Shown here one piece after another: positions 31,970 to 39,759 of a DNA stretch of 64,000 bases. The stretch spans positions 62,001 to 126,000 of the forward strand of contig NZ_FMZS01000011.1 of assembly GCF_900101265.1 (NCBI RefSeq). Reading direction: 5' to 3'. Position 1 is the first letter of the stretch. Each line of letters begins with the position of its first letter. Position numbers and translations under genes: made by a program. This DNA is from Massilia sp. PDC64. Its GTDB lineage: Bacteria > Pseudomonadota > Gammaproteobacteria > Burkholderiales > Burkholderiaceae_D. The notes beneath the pieces are model-generated. The model was not told where the DNA came from. It was given only the letters and a program-made list of their open reading frames with translations, and ran no database searches.

Positions 31970-33754
31970 TCAGACGCCGGGTTCGCCCGGCGTTTTTTTT
32001 TGCAGCAGCCACAGCCGCGCGTACACGCCTTTTCTCCGCAACAATTCCTCATGGGTGCCCTGCTCCACGATGCGGCCCTGGTCCATGACGACAATCGCGT
32101 GCGCATGCACGATGGTCGACAGCCGGTGCGCGATGACGAGCGTCGTGCGCCGCTCCGACAGGCGCTCCAGTTCCTTGACGATGGCGTGCTCGGACACGGC
32201 ATCCAGCGCCGACGTCGCCTCGTCGAACACGAGGATCACGGGCTGCTTGAGGATGGCGCGCGCGATGCCGATGCGCTGGCGCTCGCCTCCGGAAAAATTC
32301 ACGCCCCGTTCGCCCACCGGGCTGTCGTAACCGTCCGGCAGCGCGGCGATCGTGTCGTGCAATTGCGCGGCCCGCGCCGCAGCCACGATCTCGTCGCGTC
32401 CCGCGCCCGCGCGCGCATAGCCGATGTTGCTGGCCACCGTGTCGTTGAACAGCGCCGCATCCTGCGGCACGACCCCGATCGCGCGGCGCACGCTGGCCGG
32501 GCTGCACTGGCGGATATCCTGGCCGTCGATGAGGATGCGCCCCCGGTCGGGGTCGTAAAAACGCAACAGCAGCCGCGCCAGGGTCGACTTGCCCGAGCCG
32601 CTGCGCCCGACGACGGCCAGGGTGGTCCCGGGCGGAATGCGCAGGCTGACGTCGTCCAGCGCCGTCCGGCCCGGCTCGTAGTCGAAGCCCACGTGCTCGA
32701 ACACGACCTCGCCGGCGCCGGGCACGAGCGCCGGCTGGCCCGGCAGCTCCGGCATCTCGGGCCGCTCGCCCAGCAGGGCGAACAGGCGTTCCGCGTTGAC
32801 CCACGCGTCGCGCGATTCGCGGTAGACGAAGCCGAGGGCGTTCAGCGGCAGGCAGACCTGCAGCGCGTACGCATTGATCAGCACGAGGTCACCCACGCGC
32901 ATGCGGCCGGCCAGCACGTCCTGCCCGGCCAGCAGCATGATGGCCGCCACGCCCAGCGCGATCACGCCGCTCTGCCCCACGTGCAACAGGAACAGCGCGT
33001 GCTGGTTCTTGATGCCCGCGTCCCGCCACCGGTCCATCGTGGCCGCGAACTTCGCCGCTTCGAGCCCCTCGTTCGTGAAGTATTTCACCGTGTCGTAGTT
33101 CAGCAGGCTGTCCGCCAGTTGGCCCTTCGCGCGCGAATCGAGCTTGTTCACGCGCCGCTGGTACATGACGCGCCGCGCCGTGAAGACGAGCGTGAATCCC
33201 GAGTACAGGAGGAAGGTCGCGACGATGATGCCGGCGTAGCCGGCCGGATAGCGGCGCAGCATGACGGCGAGCACGAGGCCGATCTCGACCAGCGTCGGCA
33301 CGATCGTGAACAGCCCCACGCCCAGCAGGTAGGCGATGCCGCTGGTACCGCGGTCGATGTCGGGCAGCAGGCTGCCGACCTGGCGCCGGGCGTGGAAGCG
33401 GGGACCCAGCGCATGCAGGTGCGCGAACGTCTTGCCCGCGTAGGCCGAGACGGTGCTCAGCGTCACGCGCGCGAACAGCAGGTCGCGCCATTCGTTGAAC
33501 AGCGTGCTCGCGAAACGCAGCAGCGCGTAGCCCACCAGCAGGTACCAGGGCAGCAGCGTCGGCAGCGTCCCCTGCGAAAACGCGTCGATGATCCGCTTGA
33601 GCAGCAGCGGCACGGCCACCGTCGCCACTTTCGCGGCCAGCAACAGGACGATGGACACCGACACGCGCCAGCGGTTCGCGCGCATGACGCCCCACAGCTC
33701 GGCCGTGAAGCGGCGGCGGGCGGCACGGTCGGCGGCGGCGGTGTCGGCGGTCAT
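31970..33754 (-). CDS. Atm1/HMT1-family ABC exporter (permease-ATPase fusion)
   Basis: A 594-residue half-transporter. Six membrane helices in about 30-310 include the Atm1-type segment YDTVKYFTNEGLEAAKF. The ATPase domain has Walker A GRSGSGKST, the Q-loop in GVVPQDAALF, signature FSGGERQRI, Walker B ILVFDEATSALD and the H-loop IAHRLST. Atm1 relatives export glutathione-bound metal or sulfur species, in bacteria often linked to heavy-metal tolerance. The C-terminal residues KKTPGEPGV are encoded by the terminator of the convergent dctA gene. Confidence 0.93.
   Translation of the reverse strand: MTADTAAADRAARRRFTAELWGVMRANRWRVSVSIVLLLAAKVATVAVPLLLKRIIDAFSQGTLPTLLPWYLLVGYALLRFASTLFNEWRDLLFARVTLSTVSAYAGKTFAHLHALGPRFHARRQVGSLLPDIDRGTSGIAYLLGVGLFTIVPTLVEIGLVLAVMLRRYPAGYAGIIVATFLLYSGFTLVFTARRVMYQRRVNKLDSRAKGQLADSLLNYDTVKYFTNEGLEAAKFAATMDRWRDAGIKNQHALFLLHVGQSGVIALGVAAIMLLAGQDVLAGRMRVGDLVLINAYALQVCLPLNALGFVYRESRDAWVNAERLFALLGERPEMPELPGQPALVPGAGEVVFEHVGFDYEPGRTALDDVSLRIPPGTTLAVVGRSGSGKSTLARLLLRFYDPDRGRILIDGQDIRQCSPASVRRAIGVVPQDAALFNDTVASNIGYARAGAGRDEIVAAARAAQLHDTIAALPDGYDSPVGERGVNFSGGERQRIGIARAILKQPVILVFDEATSALDAVSEHAIVKELERLSERRTTLVIAHRLSTIVHAHAIVVMDQGRIVEQGTHEELLRRKGVYARLWLLQKKTPGEPGV
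31974..32001 (+). terminator. Intrinsic terminator of dctA
   Basis: ACGCCGGG, a TTCG-type loop and CCCGGCGT form a perfect stem followed by nine T residues. The element lies inside the last codons of the convergent ABC exporter gene. Confidence 0.9.
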
Positions 33755-33824
33755 GCCGGGTTTGACCGTCCCGGCGCGGCAAGGCTCCCTTCCGGCGCCT
33801 GTGCTGGCTCAAGCATTCACGCCA

Positions 33825-34577
33825 TCAGCGGGTACGCCGCGGCAGGTTTTCCAGGCGAAAGATGACGTCGACGGGTTGGCGCAGCTTCAGCGCCGGCACC
33901 GCCAGCAATTGCTCGCGGTCGACGTCCTGGGCGCGCGCCCGGTCCACGCCGCCGTCGCGCCGGAATTCGGCGCGCTCCAGGCCCATGGCCGCGCTGAGGT
34001 TCTTCAGCGCTTCCGGCGTCGCCCCCATCAGGCCGCCGACGCGCTTCCCGCCCGCGGCCGCCATCACGTCGGCCTGGCGGCGCGCATCCTGGATCGCCTG
34101 GGTCACGAGTTCGTCGTGGATGGTGTCCATGTCGGTGCGGTCGAAGGCGGACGCGAAGCCGTCGAGGTTGGCCTTGCCGAGCAGGCCGCCGGCCAGCGCG
34201 GCCCAGTTGGCGACGTTGCGCACGTTGATGTGCACGTCGCAGCGCAGCTCGTACACCGGCCCGCCGTTCGCGGCCCGCTCCTCCTTGCGGATGCCCTGGC
34301 GCACGTCGCGCACGACGACGTCGTCGGCGTCGATGCCCAGCTGCCGGCCCAGGTCGCGCACCTCGCCCACGCGCGCCTCGAGGACGGCGCGGGCCGCGGC
34401 CGGGTCGGCATCCGGCACGACGATCTCGAAATCGAGGCTGGCGAGGTCGGGCACGACGGCCTGGAACGAACTCCCCGTCACGTGCACGAACGGGTAGTCG
34501 GGGACGGACGACGCGCCGGCGCCGCCTGACGCCAGCAGGAGCACGAGGGTGGCGGTACGCAGACGGGTTTTCAGCAT
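33825..34577 (-). CDS. Periplasmic SIMPL-domain (DUF541) protein
   Basis: Encodes 250 residues. The start at 34577 has GGGAG seven bases upstream; an earlier in-frame GTG is less likely. A signal peptide (MLKTRLRTATLVLLLASGGAGA) precedes a DUF541 domain with FVHVTGSSFQAVVPDLASLDFEI and the helix TQAIQDARRQADVMAAAGGKRVG. SIMPL proteins are linked to oxidative-stress protection and outer-membrane proteins (BP26, YggE) but lack a defined activity. Two palindromic operators lie between it and the divergent blaI-like gene, which suggests common control. Confidence 0.86.
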   Translation of the reverse strand: MLKTRLRTATLVLLLASGGAGASSVPDYPFVHVTGSSFQAVVPDLASLDFEIVVPDADPAAARAVLEARVGEVRDLGRQLGIDADDVVVRDVRQGIRKEERAANGGPVYELRCDVHINVRNVANWAALAGGLLGKANLDGFASAFDRTDMDTIHDELVTQAIQDARRQADVMAAAGGKRVGGLMGATPEALKNLSAAMGLERAEFRRDGGVDRARAQDVDREQLLAVPALKLRQPVDVIFRLENLPRRTR

Positions 34578-34595
34578 GGACACTCCCTTTTTATG

Positions 34596-34611
34596 TAGAC
34601 AATGATGTCTA
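34596..34611. promoter_or_regulatory. BlaI-type operator 1 (TAGACA-N4-TGTCTA)
   Basis: A perfect inverted repeat with six-base arms and a four-base centre, 19 bases before the SIMPL gene start. BlaI/MecI repressors bind dyads of TACA/TGTA type; this dyad shares its core with the second one at 34677-34696. It probably controls the SIMPL gene and may take part in repression of the blaI-like gene. Confidence 0.6.
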
Positions 34612-34664
34612 TGTTATGTCCGGAAGTGTCGCCGACACAAGCCGCAGCACGCAAAATAAACTTG

Positions 34665-34696
34665 TAGACAACTCGATCTAGACGAGTTAGTCTAGA
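34665..34696. promoter_or_regulatory. BlaI-type operator 2 (compound TAGAC/GTCTA dyads)
   Basis: A perfect dyad TCTAGAC-N6-GTCTAGA spans 34677-34696. An overlapping longer dyad runs from TAGAC at 34665 through AACTCG and CGAGTT to GTCTA at 34694. It ends 28 bases before the blaI-like ATG, where a repressor would block the promoter. The repeated half-site TAGAC matches operator 1. Confidence 0.65.
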
Positions 34697-34724
34697 TTTA
34701 TCGACCACGTTCCGCGAGACCGCC

Positions 34725-35111
34725 ATGGCCAAATCTCCCACCCTTCCCAAACCGACGCCCGCCGAACTCGACCTGTTGCAGGTACTGTGGCCGCTGGGCT
34801 CGGCCACGGCGCGCCGGGTCCACGAGGAAATCGTCAAGGAGCGCCCGGACGTGACGTATGCGACCGTGCTGCGCCTGATGCAGATCATGCACGGCAAAGG
34901 TTTGCTGATCCGCGACGAGAGCGAACGGTCTCACGTGTACGCACCGGCCCAGGCGCAGGAATCGCTGCAGACGAATCTGCTGAAGGACCTGATGCAGCGC
35001 GCCTTCGCCGGGTCGGCCAAGGCGCTCGTACTGGCCGCGCTCAAGAGCGGCATCTCGAAAAAGGAACGCGAGGAGATCGAACAACTGCTGAAAGATGGAG
35101 ACGACCAATGA
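34725..35111 (+). CDS. BlaI/MecI-family transcriptional repressor
   Basis: Encodes 128 residues. A winged helix (about 10-80: PTPAELDLLQVLWPLGSATARRVHEEI, VTYATVLRLMQIMHGKGLLI) is followed by a helical dimerisation tail (about 85-125). In the classical system the repressor is cleaved when the membrane metalloprotease BlaR1/MecR1 senses a beta-lactam. Here the next gene, overlapping by ATGA, encodes an M56 metalloprotease without a penicillin-binding sensor domain. The operators upstream suggest autoregulation. Confidence 0.92.
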   Translation: MAKSPTLPKPTPAELDLLQVLWPLGSATARRVHEEIVKERPDVTYATVLRLMQIMHGKGLLIRDESERSHVYAPAQAQESLQTNLLKDLMQRAFAGSAKALVLAALKSGISKKEREEIEQLLKDGDDQ

Positions 35112-36508
35112 GCGCCGGGCTCGTCACCGGGCTGTTGTCGGCATTGCTGCCGACGAGTCCGCTTGCGCCGCTGCCCTCGCATCTGCCTGACGTCGCGACC
35201 AGGCTGCTGTCCGCGTTGTCGAACGCATTCGTGCCCAGCCTCGGATGGGCGTTGCTGCACTTCGTGTGGCAAGGGGCGCTGATCGGCTGTGCGACGGCCG
35301 TTCTGCTGGTGGCGCTGCGTAATGCCCGGCCGGAACGCCGCTATGCCGTGGCGTGCCTGGCCCTGCTGCTGTGCTTCATCTGGCCGGCCGTCAATTTGGT
35401 GAGCATGTTGCTGGATGACAGCGGCACAGCGGCTGCGCGTGCGTTGCCGCTGGCATCGGCACCGGCGGCCGTGTTGCGCGATGCCGTCGACGTGCTCGCC
35501 TGGCTGCAACAGCATCTCGACTGGATCGTCAGTGCGTGGGCGACCTGCGCGGCGGCGTTCGGGCTGCGCATGGCGCTGGGGTTGGTGTGGGTCGGACGGG
35601 CGTCGCATGTGCGGGCCGCGTCTGCGCAGAGCAATGAGGAGCGCGTCTGGCAAACGAAGCTTGCCCGGCTGGCCACCCGTTGCGGCATCGACCGCCAGGT
35701 GCGCCTGCGCATCGTCGACAGCCTGGCGAGCCCCGTCACGGCCGGCTGCTGGCGGCCCGTCGTGCTTGTGCCGGCTGCGCTCGTGACAGGCATGCCGCCG
35801 CAATTGCTGGAAGCGCTGCTGGCCCACGAGCTGGGCCATGTCCGGCGTCACGACTACCTCGTCAACCTCGTACAGAACGTGATCGAGGCCCTGCTGTTCT
35901 ACCACCCGGCCGTATGGTGGATCTCGCGCCGCATCCGTCAGGAACGCGAGCAGATCGCCGACGATTTCGCCGCGCGCCGGCTGGGCGAGCCGCGCCGCCT
36001 CGCACAGGCGCTGTCGGAGCTCGAGCGCCTGCAATTCTCCGGTCACCACCTGGCCCAGGCCGCGGCCGGCGGCGACCTGACGGCGCGCATCCGGCGCCTC
36101 GTCCGCCCGGATCCGCAGGCGCTGGACTGGCGCGCCGCGGTCCCCGTGCTAGGCCTCGTCCTGGCGTGCGCGGCGAGTGCCCATGCGCTGGCGACCCGGC
36201 ACGTCCCGGCGCTCGCCCCGACGGCCGGCATCACGCGGCCCGCGATTGCGGATTTTTCGAGCTGCACGAAACCGCAATACCCTCAGGCCGACATTGCGGC
36301 CGGCCACGAGGGCACGGTCACGGTGAACTTCCGCGTGGACGTCTCCGGTGTCGTCACTGAATCGACCATCCTGCGGTCCAGCGGCTACGCGAGCATGGAC
36401 GAGGCGGCCCGCGGCGCCCTGCATCGCTGCCGGTTTGTGCCGGCAATGCGCGATGGCAAGCCTGTTTCGAGCTGGCAACCGGTCCAATATATCTGGACCC
36501 TCGCGTGA
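35108..36508 (+). CDS. M56-family membrane metallopeptidase fused to a TonB C-terminal domain
   Basis: Encodes 466 residues; the ATG overlaps the blaI-like stop (ATGA). Membrane helices are seen at about 42-70, 78-103 and 140-162, then a zinc protease site HELGH at about 240-244 with a downstream acidic ligand candidate in REREQIADDFA. Another membrane helix follows near 345-365. The C-terminal 85 residues form a TonB_C-like domain (CTKPQYPQADIAAGHEGTVTVNF, SSGYASMDEAARGALHRCRF) in the position where BlaR1 has its penicillin sensor. The signal sensed is unknown. A paralogous stand-alone TonB_C protein is encoded next. Confidence 0.9.
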   Translation: MSAGLVTGLLSALLPTSPLAPLPSHLPDVATRLLSALSNAFVPSLGWALLHFVWQGALIGCATAVLLVALRNARPERRYAVACLALLLCFIWPAVNLVSMLLDDSGTAAARALPLASAPAAVLRDAVDVLAWLQQHLDWIVSAWATCAAAFGLRMALGLVWVGRASHVRAASAQSNEERVWQTKLARLATRCGIDRQVRLRIVDSLASPVTAGCWRPVVLVPAALVTGMPPQLLEALLAHELGHVRRHDYLVNLVQNVIEALLFYHPAVWWISRRIRQEREQIADDFAARRLGEPRRLAQALSELERLQFSGHHLAQAAAGGDLTARIRRLVRPDPQALDWRAAVPVLGLVLACAASAHALATRHVPALAPTAGITRPAIADFSSCTKPQYPQADIAAGHEGTVTVNFRVDVSGVVTESTILRSSGYASMDEAARGALHRCRFVPAMRDGKPVSSWQPVQYIWTLA

Positions 36509-36602
36509 CGTAACCCCGCTACGCTGAGCGGCCGGGCGGTCGCGCGCCCATCATCAACGAAGCACTCGCGCAAGACGGCGCGCGGTGCCGTCACGCCCTT
36601 AA

Positions 36603-36622
36603 GAACTGAAGGTCATCAGTTC
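36603..36622 (+). other. Leader hairpin before the TonB_C protein gene
   Basis: Perfect seven-base arms GAACTGA and TCAGTTC with a six-base loop end eight bases before the AAGGAG ribosome-binding site. The hairpin could stabilise the mRNA 5' end or be a protein-binding site. It does not share the TAGAC core of the blaI-like operators. Confidence 0.35.
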
Positions 36623-36641
36623 CCACCACAAGGAGACCACC

Positions 36642-37001
36642 ATGTCCCGCATCATCCGCACGACCCTGCAATGCCTGTCCCTCGCCTTCGCCTGCGCGGC
36701 GTCCGCCCATGCGGCACCGCAAGGCACCAGCACCGCGAAGCTCGACTTCGACAGCTGCGAAAAGCCGCAGTACCCGCACGCGGACGTGCAGGCCGCCCAT
36801 GAGGGCACGGTGACGCTGCACTTTCTCGTCGATGGGACCGGCCGTGTGAAGGATTCGAAAGTGTTGAAGTCGAGCGGCTTCGCGACCCTGGACGAAGCCG
36901 CGCGCGCGGCGCTGGCGCAGTGCAGCTTCCAGCCCGCGCTGAAGAACGGCAAAGCCGTGCAGCAATGGACCAAGGTCCAGTACGTGTGGTCGCTGAACTA
37001 A
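36642..37001 (+). CDS. Exported stand-alone TonB C-terminal domain protein
   Basis: Encodes 119 residues. The signal peptide MSRIIRTTLQCLSLAFACAASAHA precedes a TonB_C domain (about 30-118) closely similar to the C-terminus of the preceding M56 protein: both have CxKPQYP, AxHEGTVT, KSSG or RSSG, LDEAARAALxxCxF and VQYxW. Two Cys are conserved in both and may form a disulfide. It lacks the N-terminal membrane anchor and Pro-rich spacer of true TonB, so energy transduction is unlikely. It may compete with or bind the same partner as the M56 sensor domain (inference). Confidence 0.85.
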   Translation: MSRIIRTTLQCLSLAFACAASAHAAPQGTSTAKLDFDSCEKPQYPHADVQAAHEGTVTLHFLVDGTGRVKDSKVLKSSGFATLDEAARAALAQCSFQPALKNGKAVQQWTKVQYVWSLN

Positions 37002-37046
37002 ACGGAAGGAATGACGGGCGGCACCGTGGCGCCGCCCGGAAGAACA

Positions 37047-37697
37047 TCAAACGGCGGAAACGTCCAGTTCCGCCGACGTGGCGGCCACGACTTCGTCCTT
37101 GGTGACGCCGGGCGCCAGCTCGACGAGCTTCAGGCCCGTGTCCGTGACGTCGATGACGCCCAGGTCGGTGATGATGCGGTCGACGACGCCGACGCCCGTC
37201 AGCGGCAGGTCGCATTTTTTCAGGATCTTGTGGCTCGTCGAGCCATCCTTGGCCGTCGCCACGTGTTCCATCACGACGACGACGCGCTTGACGCCGGCCA
37301 CGAGGTCCATCGCGCCGCCCATGCCCTTGACCATCTTGCCCGGGATCATCCAGTTCGCCAGGTCGCCCTTTTCCGACACCTGCATCGCGCCGAGGATCGC
37401 CAGGTTGATCTTGCCTCCGCGGATCATGCCGAACGAATCGGCCGAGCTGAAGTAGGCGGCGCCCGGCAGCGCGGTGACCGTCTGCTTGCCGGCGTTGATC
37501 AGGTCGGCGTCGACCTCGTCTTCGGTCGGGAACGGCCCGATGCCCAGCAAGCCGTTTTCCGACTGCAGGAAGACTTCGATATCGTTCGGGACGTAGTTGG
37601 CCACCAGCGTGGGCAGGCCGATGCCCAGGTTCACGTAGAAACCGTCCTGCAGTTCCTTGGCCGCGCGCGCGGCCATTTCATCACGAGTCCATGCCAT
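37047..37697 (-). CDS. scoB: 3-oxoacid (succinyl-CoA:acetoacetate) CoA-transferase, subunit B
   Basis: Together with subunit A it moves CoA from succinyl-CoA to acetoacetate, the entry step of ketone-body use. The 216-residue protein starts at 37697, set by a GGGGAG site and the family N-terminus MAWTRDEMAARAAKEL; a longer open frame is a shadow. The catalytic Glu lies in QSENGLLGIG near residue 46, and GGAMDLVAG and TDLGVIDV match the family. It follows scoA by 17 bases. A GC-rich hairpin without T-run (37016-37037) lies after its stop, shared with the convergent TonB_C gene. Confidence 0.95.
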   Translation of the reverse strand: MAWTRDEMAARAAKELQDGFYVNLGIGLPTLVANYVPNDIEVFLQSENGLLGIGPFPTEDEVDADLINAGKQTVTALPGAAYFSSADSFGMIRGGKINLAILGAMQVSEKGDLANWMIPGKMVKGMGGAMDLVAGVKRVVVVMEHVATAKDGSTSHKILKKCDLPLTGVGVVDRIITDLGVIDVTDTGLKLVELAPGVTKDEVVAATSAELDVSAV

Positions 37698-37714
37698 GTC
37701 TGTCTCCCCTGGTC

Positions 37715-38413
37715 TTATGCTTGACGCACGGTGCGCTGTTCGATGCGCTTTTCCGGCGTCGGGTTGTGAACGATGCGGTGCACGAAGATGCTCGGGGTAT
37801 GCACCTGGTCCGGGTCGATCTCGCCGACCTCGACCAGCTGCTCGACTTCCACGATGCAGACCTTGCCTGCGGTGGCCACGTTCGGGTTGAAGTTGCGTGC
37901 CGTCTTGCGGAACACGAGGTTGCCGGCGCGGTCGGCCTTCCAGGCCTTGACGAGCGAGACGTCCGGGACGAGCGAGCGTTCCATCACATACATTTCGCCA
38001 TCGAATTCGCGGGTCTCCTTGCCTTCCGCGACGATCGTGCCGTAGCCGGTCTTCGTGAAGAAGGCGGGGATGCCGGCGCCGCCGGCGCGCAGCTTCTCGG
38101 CCAGCGTGCCTTGCGGCGTGAATTCCAGTTCCAGTTCGCCGGCCAGGTACTGGCGCGCGAATTCCTTGTTCTCGCCCACGTAGGAGGCGATCATCTTCCT
38201 GATCTGGCGCGTGGTGAGCAGCTGGCCCAGGCCGAAGTCGTCGACGCCGGCGTTGTTCGAGATGGCCGTCAGATTCTTGACGCCGGAATCGCGCAGCGCC
38301 AGGATCAGCGCCTCGGGAATACCGCACAGGCCGAAACCGCCCACGGCGATCGTCTGGCCGTCCGCAACGACCCCTTCGAGCGCGGAGCGCGCATCAGGAT
38401 ACACTTTGTTCAT
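37715..38413 (-). CDS. scoA: 3-oxoacid CoA-transferase, subunit A
   Basis: Encodes 232 residues with the CoA-binding motif GGFGLCGIPEALI, the family loop ISNNAGVDDFGLG and ELELEFTPQGTLAEKLRAGGAGIPAFFT. It works as a heterodimer or tetramer with ScoB and links acetoacetate made by BdhA to acetoacetyl-CoA and thiolysis. The gene starts a two-gene operon that is divergent from a PAS-LuxR regulator, a layout that suggests the regulator controls it. Confidence 0.95.
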   Translation of the reverse strand: MNKVYPDARSALEGVVADGQTIAVGGFGLCGIPEALILALRDSGVKNLTAISNNAGVDDFGLGQLLTTRQIRKMIASYVGENKEFARQYLAGELELEFTPQGTLAEKLRAGGAGIPAFFTKTGYGTIVAEGKETREFDGEMYVMERSLVPDVSLVKAWKADRAGNLVFRKTARNFNPNVATAGKVCIVEVEQLVEVGEIDPDQVHTPSIFVHRIVHNPTPEKRIEQRTVRQA

Positions 38414-38436
38414 ACCCGTCCCTTTAATAATGAGGT

Positions 38437-38456
38437 TCTATACAGCAGAGTAGAAT
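38437..38456. promoter_or_regulatory. Inverted repeat at the scoA start region (TTCTA-N10-TAGAA)
   Basis: Five-base arms at 20-base overall length, a size typical of LuxR-type or TetR-type dimers. It sits at the predicted start site of scoAB transcription, between scoA and the divergent PAS-LuxR gene. Confidence 0.35.
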
Positions 38457-38460
38457 TGCA

Positions 38461-38489
38461 GAATAAAATAGCGCCCTCCGAAGCACAAT
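38461..38489 (-). promoter_or_regulatory. Candidate promoter of scoAB
   Basis: On the minus strand TTGTGC and TATTCT are 17 bases apart; the -10 box lies about 48 bases before the scoA ATG. The inverted repeat at 38437-38456 covers the predicted start point. Confidence 0.5.
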
Positions 38490-38541
38490 ACCGTAGAAAT
38501 ACCGGCAAGGGCCTCCTGCGGGGACAGTCGACTACCATCAA

Positions 38542-39102
38542 ATGAACGCATCATACGCCATCGATTACGAGATGATTTTCCAGCACGCGCCCGTCGGGAT
38601 GTGCATTTCGGTGAACCGCGTGATCCAGTCGTGCAACCACGCCCTGGCCGCGATGTTCGGCTACCAGCGGGCGCAGCTGGACGGCCAGTCGTTCTCGGTA
38701 CTCTACCCCAGCATCGACGAGTTCCTGCGCACGGGCGACCGCATCATTCCGATCATGAACGCGAAGGGCCGCTACTCGGACGAGCGCATTATGCGCAGGG
38801 GAAATGGGGAATTGTTCTGGTGCCACGTGACGGGCCGCGCGCTCGACCCGGCCGAGCCGCTGGGCGCCGGCGTGTGGACGTTCGAGGACGTCAGCGAGAA
38901 GCGCCCCGTGACGGCCGAGCTGACGCCGCGCGAACGCGAGATCGCGGCGCTGCTCGTCGAGGGCAAGACGAGCAAGGTGATCGCGCGCGAGACGGACTTG
39001 TCGCCGCGCACGGTGGAGATGCACCGCGCCAAGCTCATGCGCAAGTTCTCGGCGTCCACGTCGTCGGAACTCGTGCACAAGCTGGTCGGCATGTCGCGCT
39101 GA
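38542..39102 (+). CDS. PAS-domain LuxR-type transcriptional regulator
   Basis: Encodes 186 residues. A PAS domain (about 8-120: IDYEMIFQHAPVGMCISVNRVIQSCNHALAAMFGY, ELFWCHVTGRAL) may bind a small ligand or haem. It is joined to a LuxR-type helix-turn-helix (about 128-185: LTPREREIAALLVEGKTSKVIA, SPRTVEMHRAKLMRKF). There is no receiver domain, so it is a one-component regulator. Divergence from scoAB across 128 bases with a 20-base inverted repeat suggests control of ketone-body use, perhaps by acetoacetate (inference). Confidence 0.88.
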   Translation: MNASYAIDYEMIFQHAPVGMCISVNRVIQSCNHALAAMFGYQRAQLDGQSFSVLYPSIDEFLRTGDRIIPIMNAKGRYSDERIMRRGNGELFWCHVTGRALDPAEPLGAGVWTFEDVSEKRPVTAELTPREREIAALLVEGKTSKVIARETDLSPRTVEMHRAKLMRKFSASTSSELVHKLVGMSR

Positions 39103-39132
39103 AATTCCGCATCGGGCGATGCGGAAACCGGC

Positions 39133-39759
39133 TCAGTTTGCGGTACGGTAAGGGCCGTTAGGAATGGCAGTCGGCTCGCCTGCCAGCACCTGAACGTTGG
39201 CCATTTGTGCGAGCGGCAGGTAATTGGGCTTGGCGCGCTCGAGGGCTGCGGTAACGGCTGCCGCGATCAGGTTCGCCAACGGGTTGCCGGTATTCTGCTG
39301 TTGCGGCGAATACTGCATCTTTTTGTTCGCCTTCCAGATTTCCGTGCCGTCCTTGTACACCAGTCGATAATCGAAATCGACCGTCACCATCGTCGAAAGC
39401 ACCGCATACTGGGCGTCCCAGCGATTGATCGTGACGAACAAAACGGCATCTGCGCCGAACAGCTGGGCCAGCATTTCCGGCGGCTGCTTCTGCACCTGAT
39501 CGCCGTCGAAAAAGCCCTCTTGCTCGAGCACCGTTTTCGCCGTGTGCACCGGGAAGACGTAATATCCTTTTTCCGCGAGCGGCACGGTAAGCGTCGTCAA
39601 CAAATAATTCGGCGCATCGACGTCCAGCGATTTATTTGCTGCCGGCACCACGAGAATCGAACGCGGCTTGGCGGCATTGAATGCGCTCAAATCCGGTTTT
39701 ACGTGCTGCGTTGCGCACCCGGTCAGCAACACGGCCATTGCGAAGATGAGGGCCTTCAT
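39133..39759 (-). CDS. DUF799 (GNA1162-like) lipoprotein
   Basis: Encodes 208 residues. The signal sequence MKALIFAMAVLLTGCATQ ends in lipobox LTGC. The mature protein has the DUF799 pattern KPRSILVVPAANKSLDVDAPNYLLTTLTVPLAEKGYYVFPV. The meningococcal member GNA1162 has a TolB-N-terminal-like fold and is linked with CsgG-type proteins. The start overlaps the stop of the DUF4810 gene by four bases. It is the last gene of a four-lipoprotein operon. Confidence 0.9.
   Translation of the reverse strand: MKALIFAMAVLLTGCATQHVKPDLSAFNAAKPRSILVVPAANKSLDVDAPNYLLTTLTVPLAEKGYYVFPVHTAKTVLEQEGFFDGDQVQKQPPEMLAQLFGADAVLFVTINRWDAQYAVLSTMVTVDFDYRLVYKDGTEIWKANKKMQYSPQQQNTGNPLANLIAAAVTAALERAKPNYLPLAQMANVQVLAGEPTAIPNGPYRTAN

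Noticed and set aside
37016..37037. GGGCGGC/GCCGCCC hairpin between the TonB_C gene and scoB as a terminator
   Set aside because: No T-run on either strand; kept only as a note in the scoB entry.
37698..38327. N-terminal extension of scoB to 426 codons
   Set aside because: The extension is an out-of-frame reading of scoA; scoB has its own ribosome-binding site at 37697.
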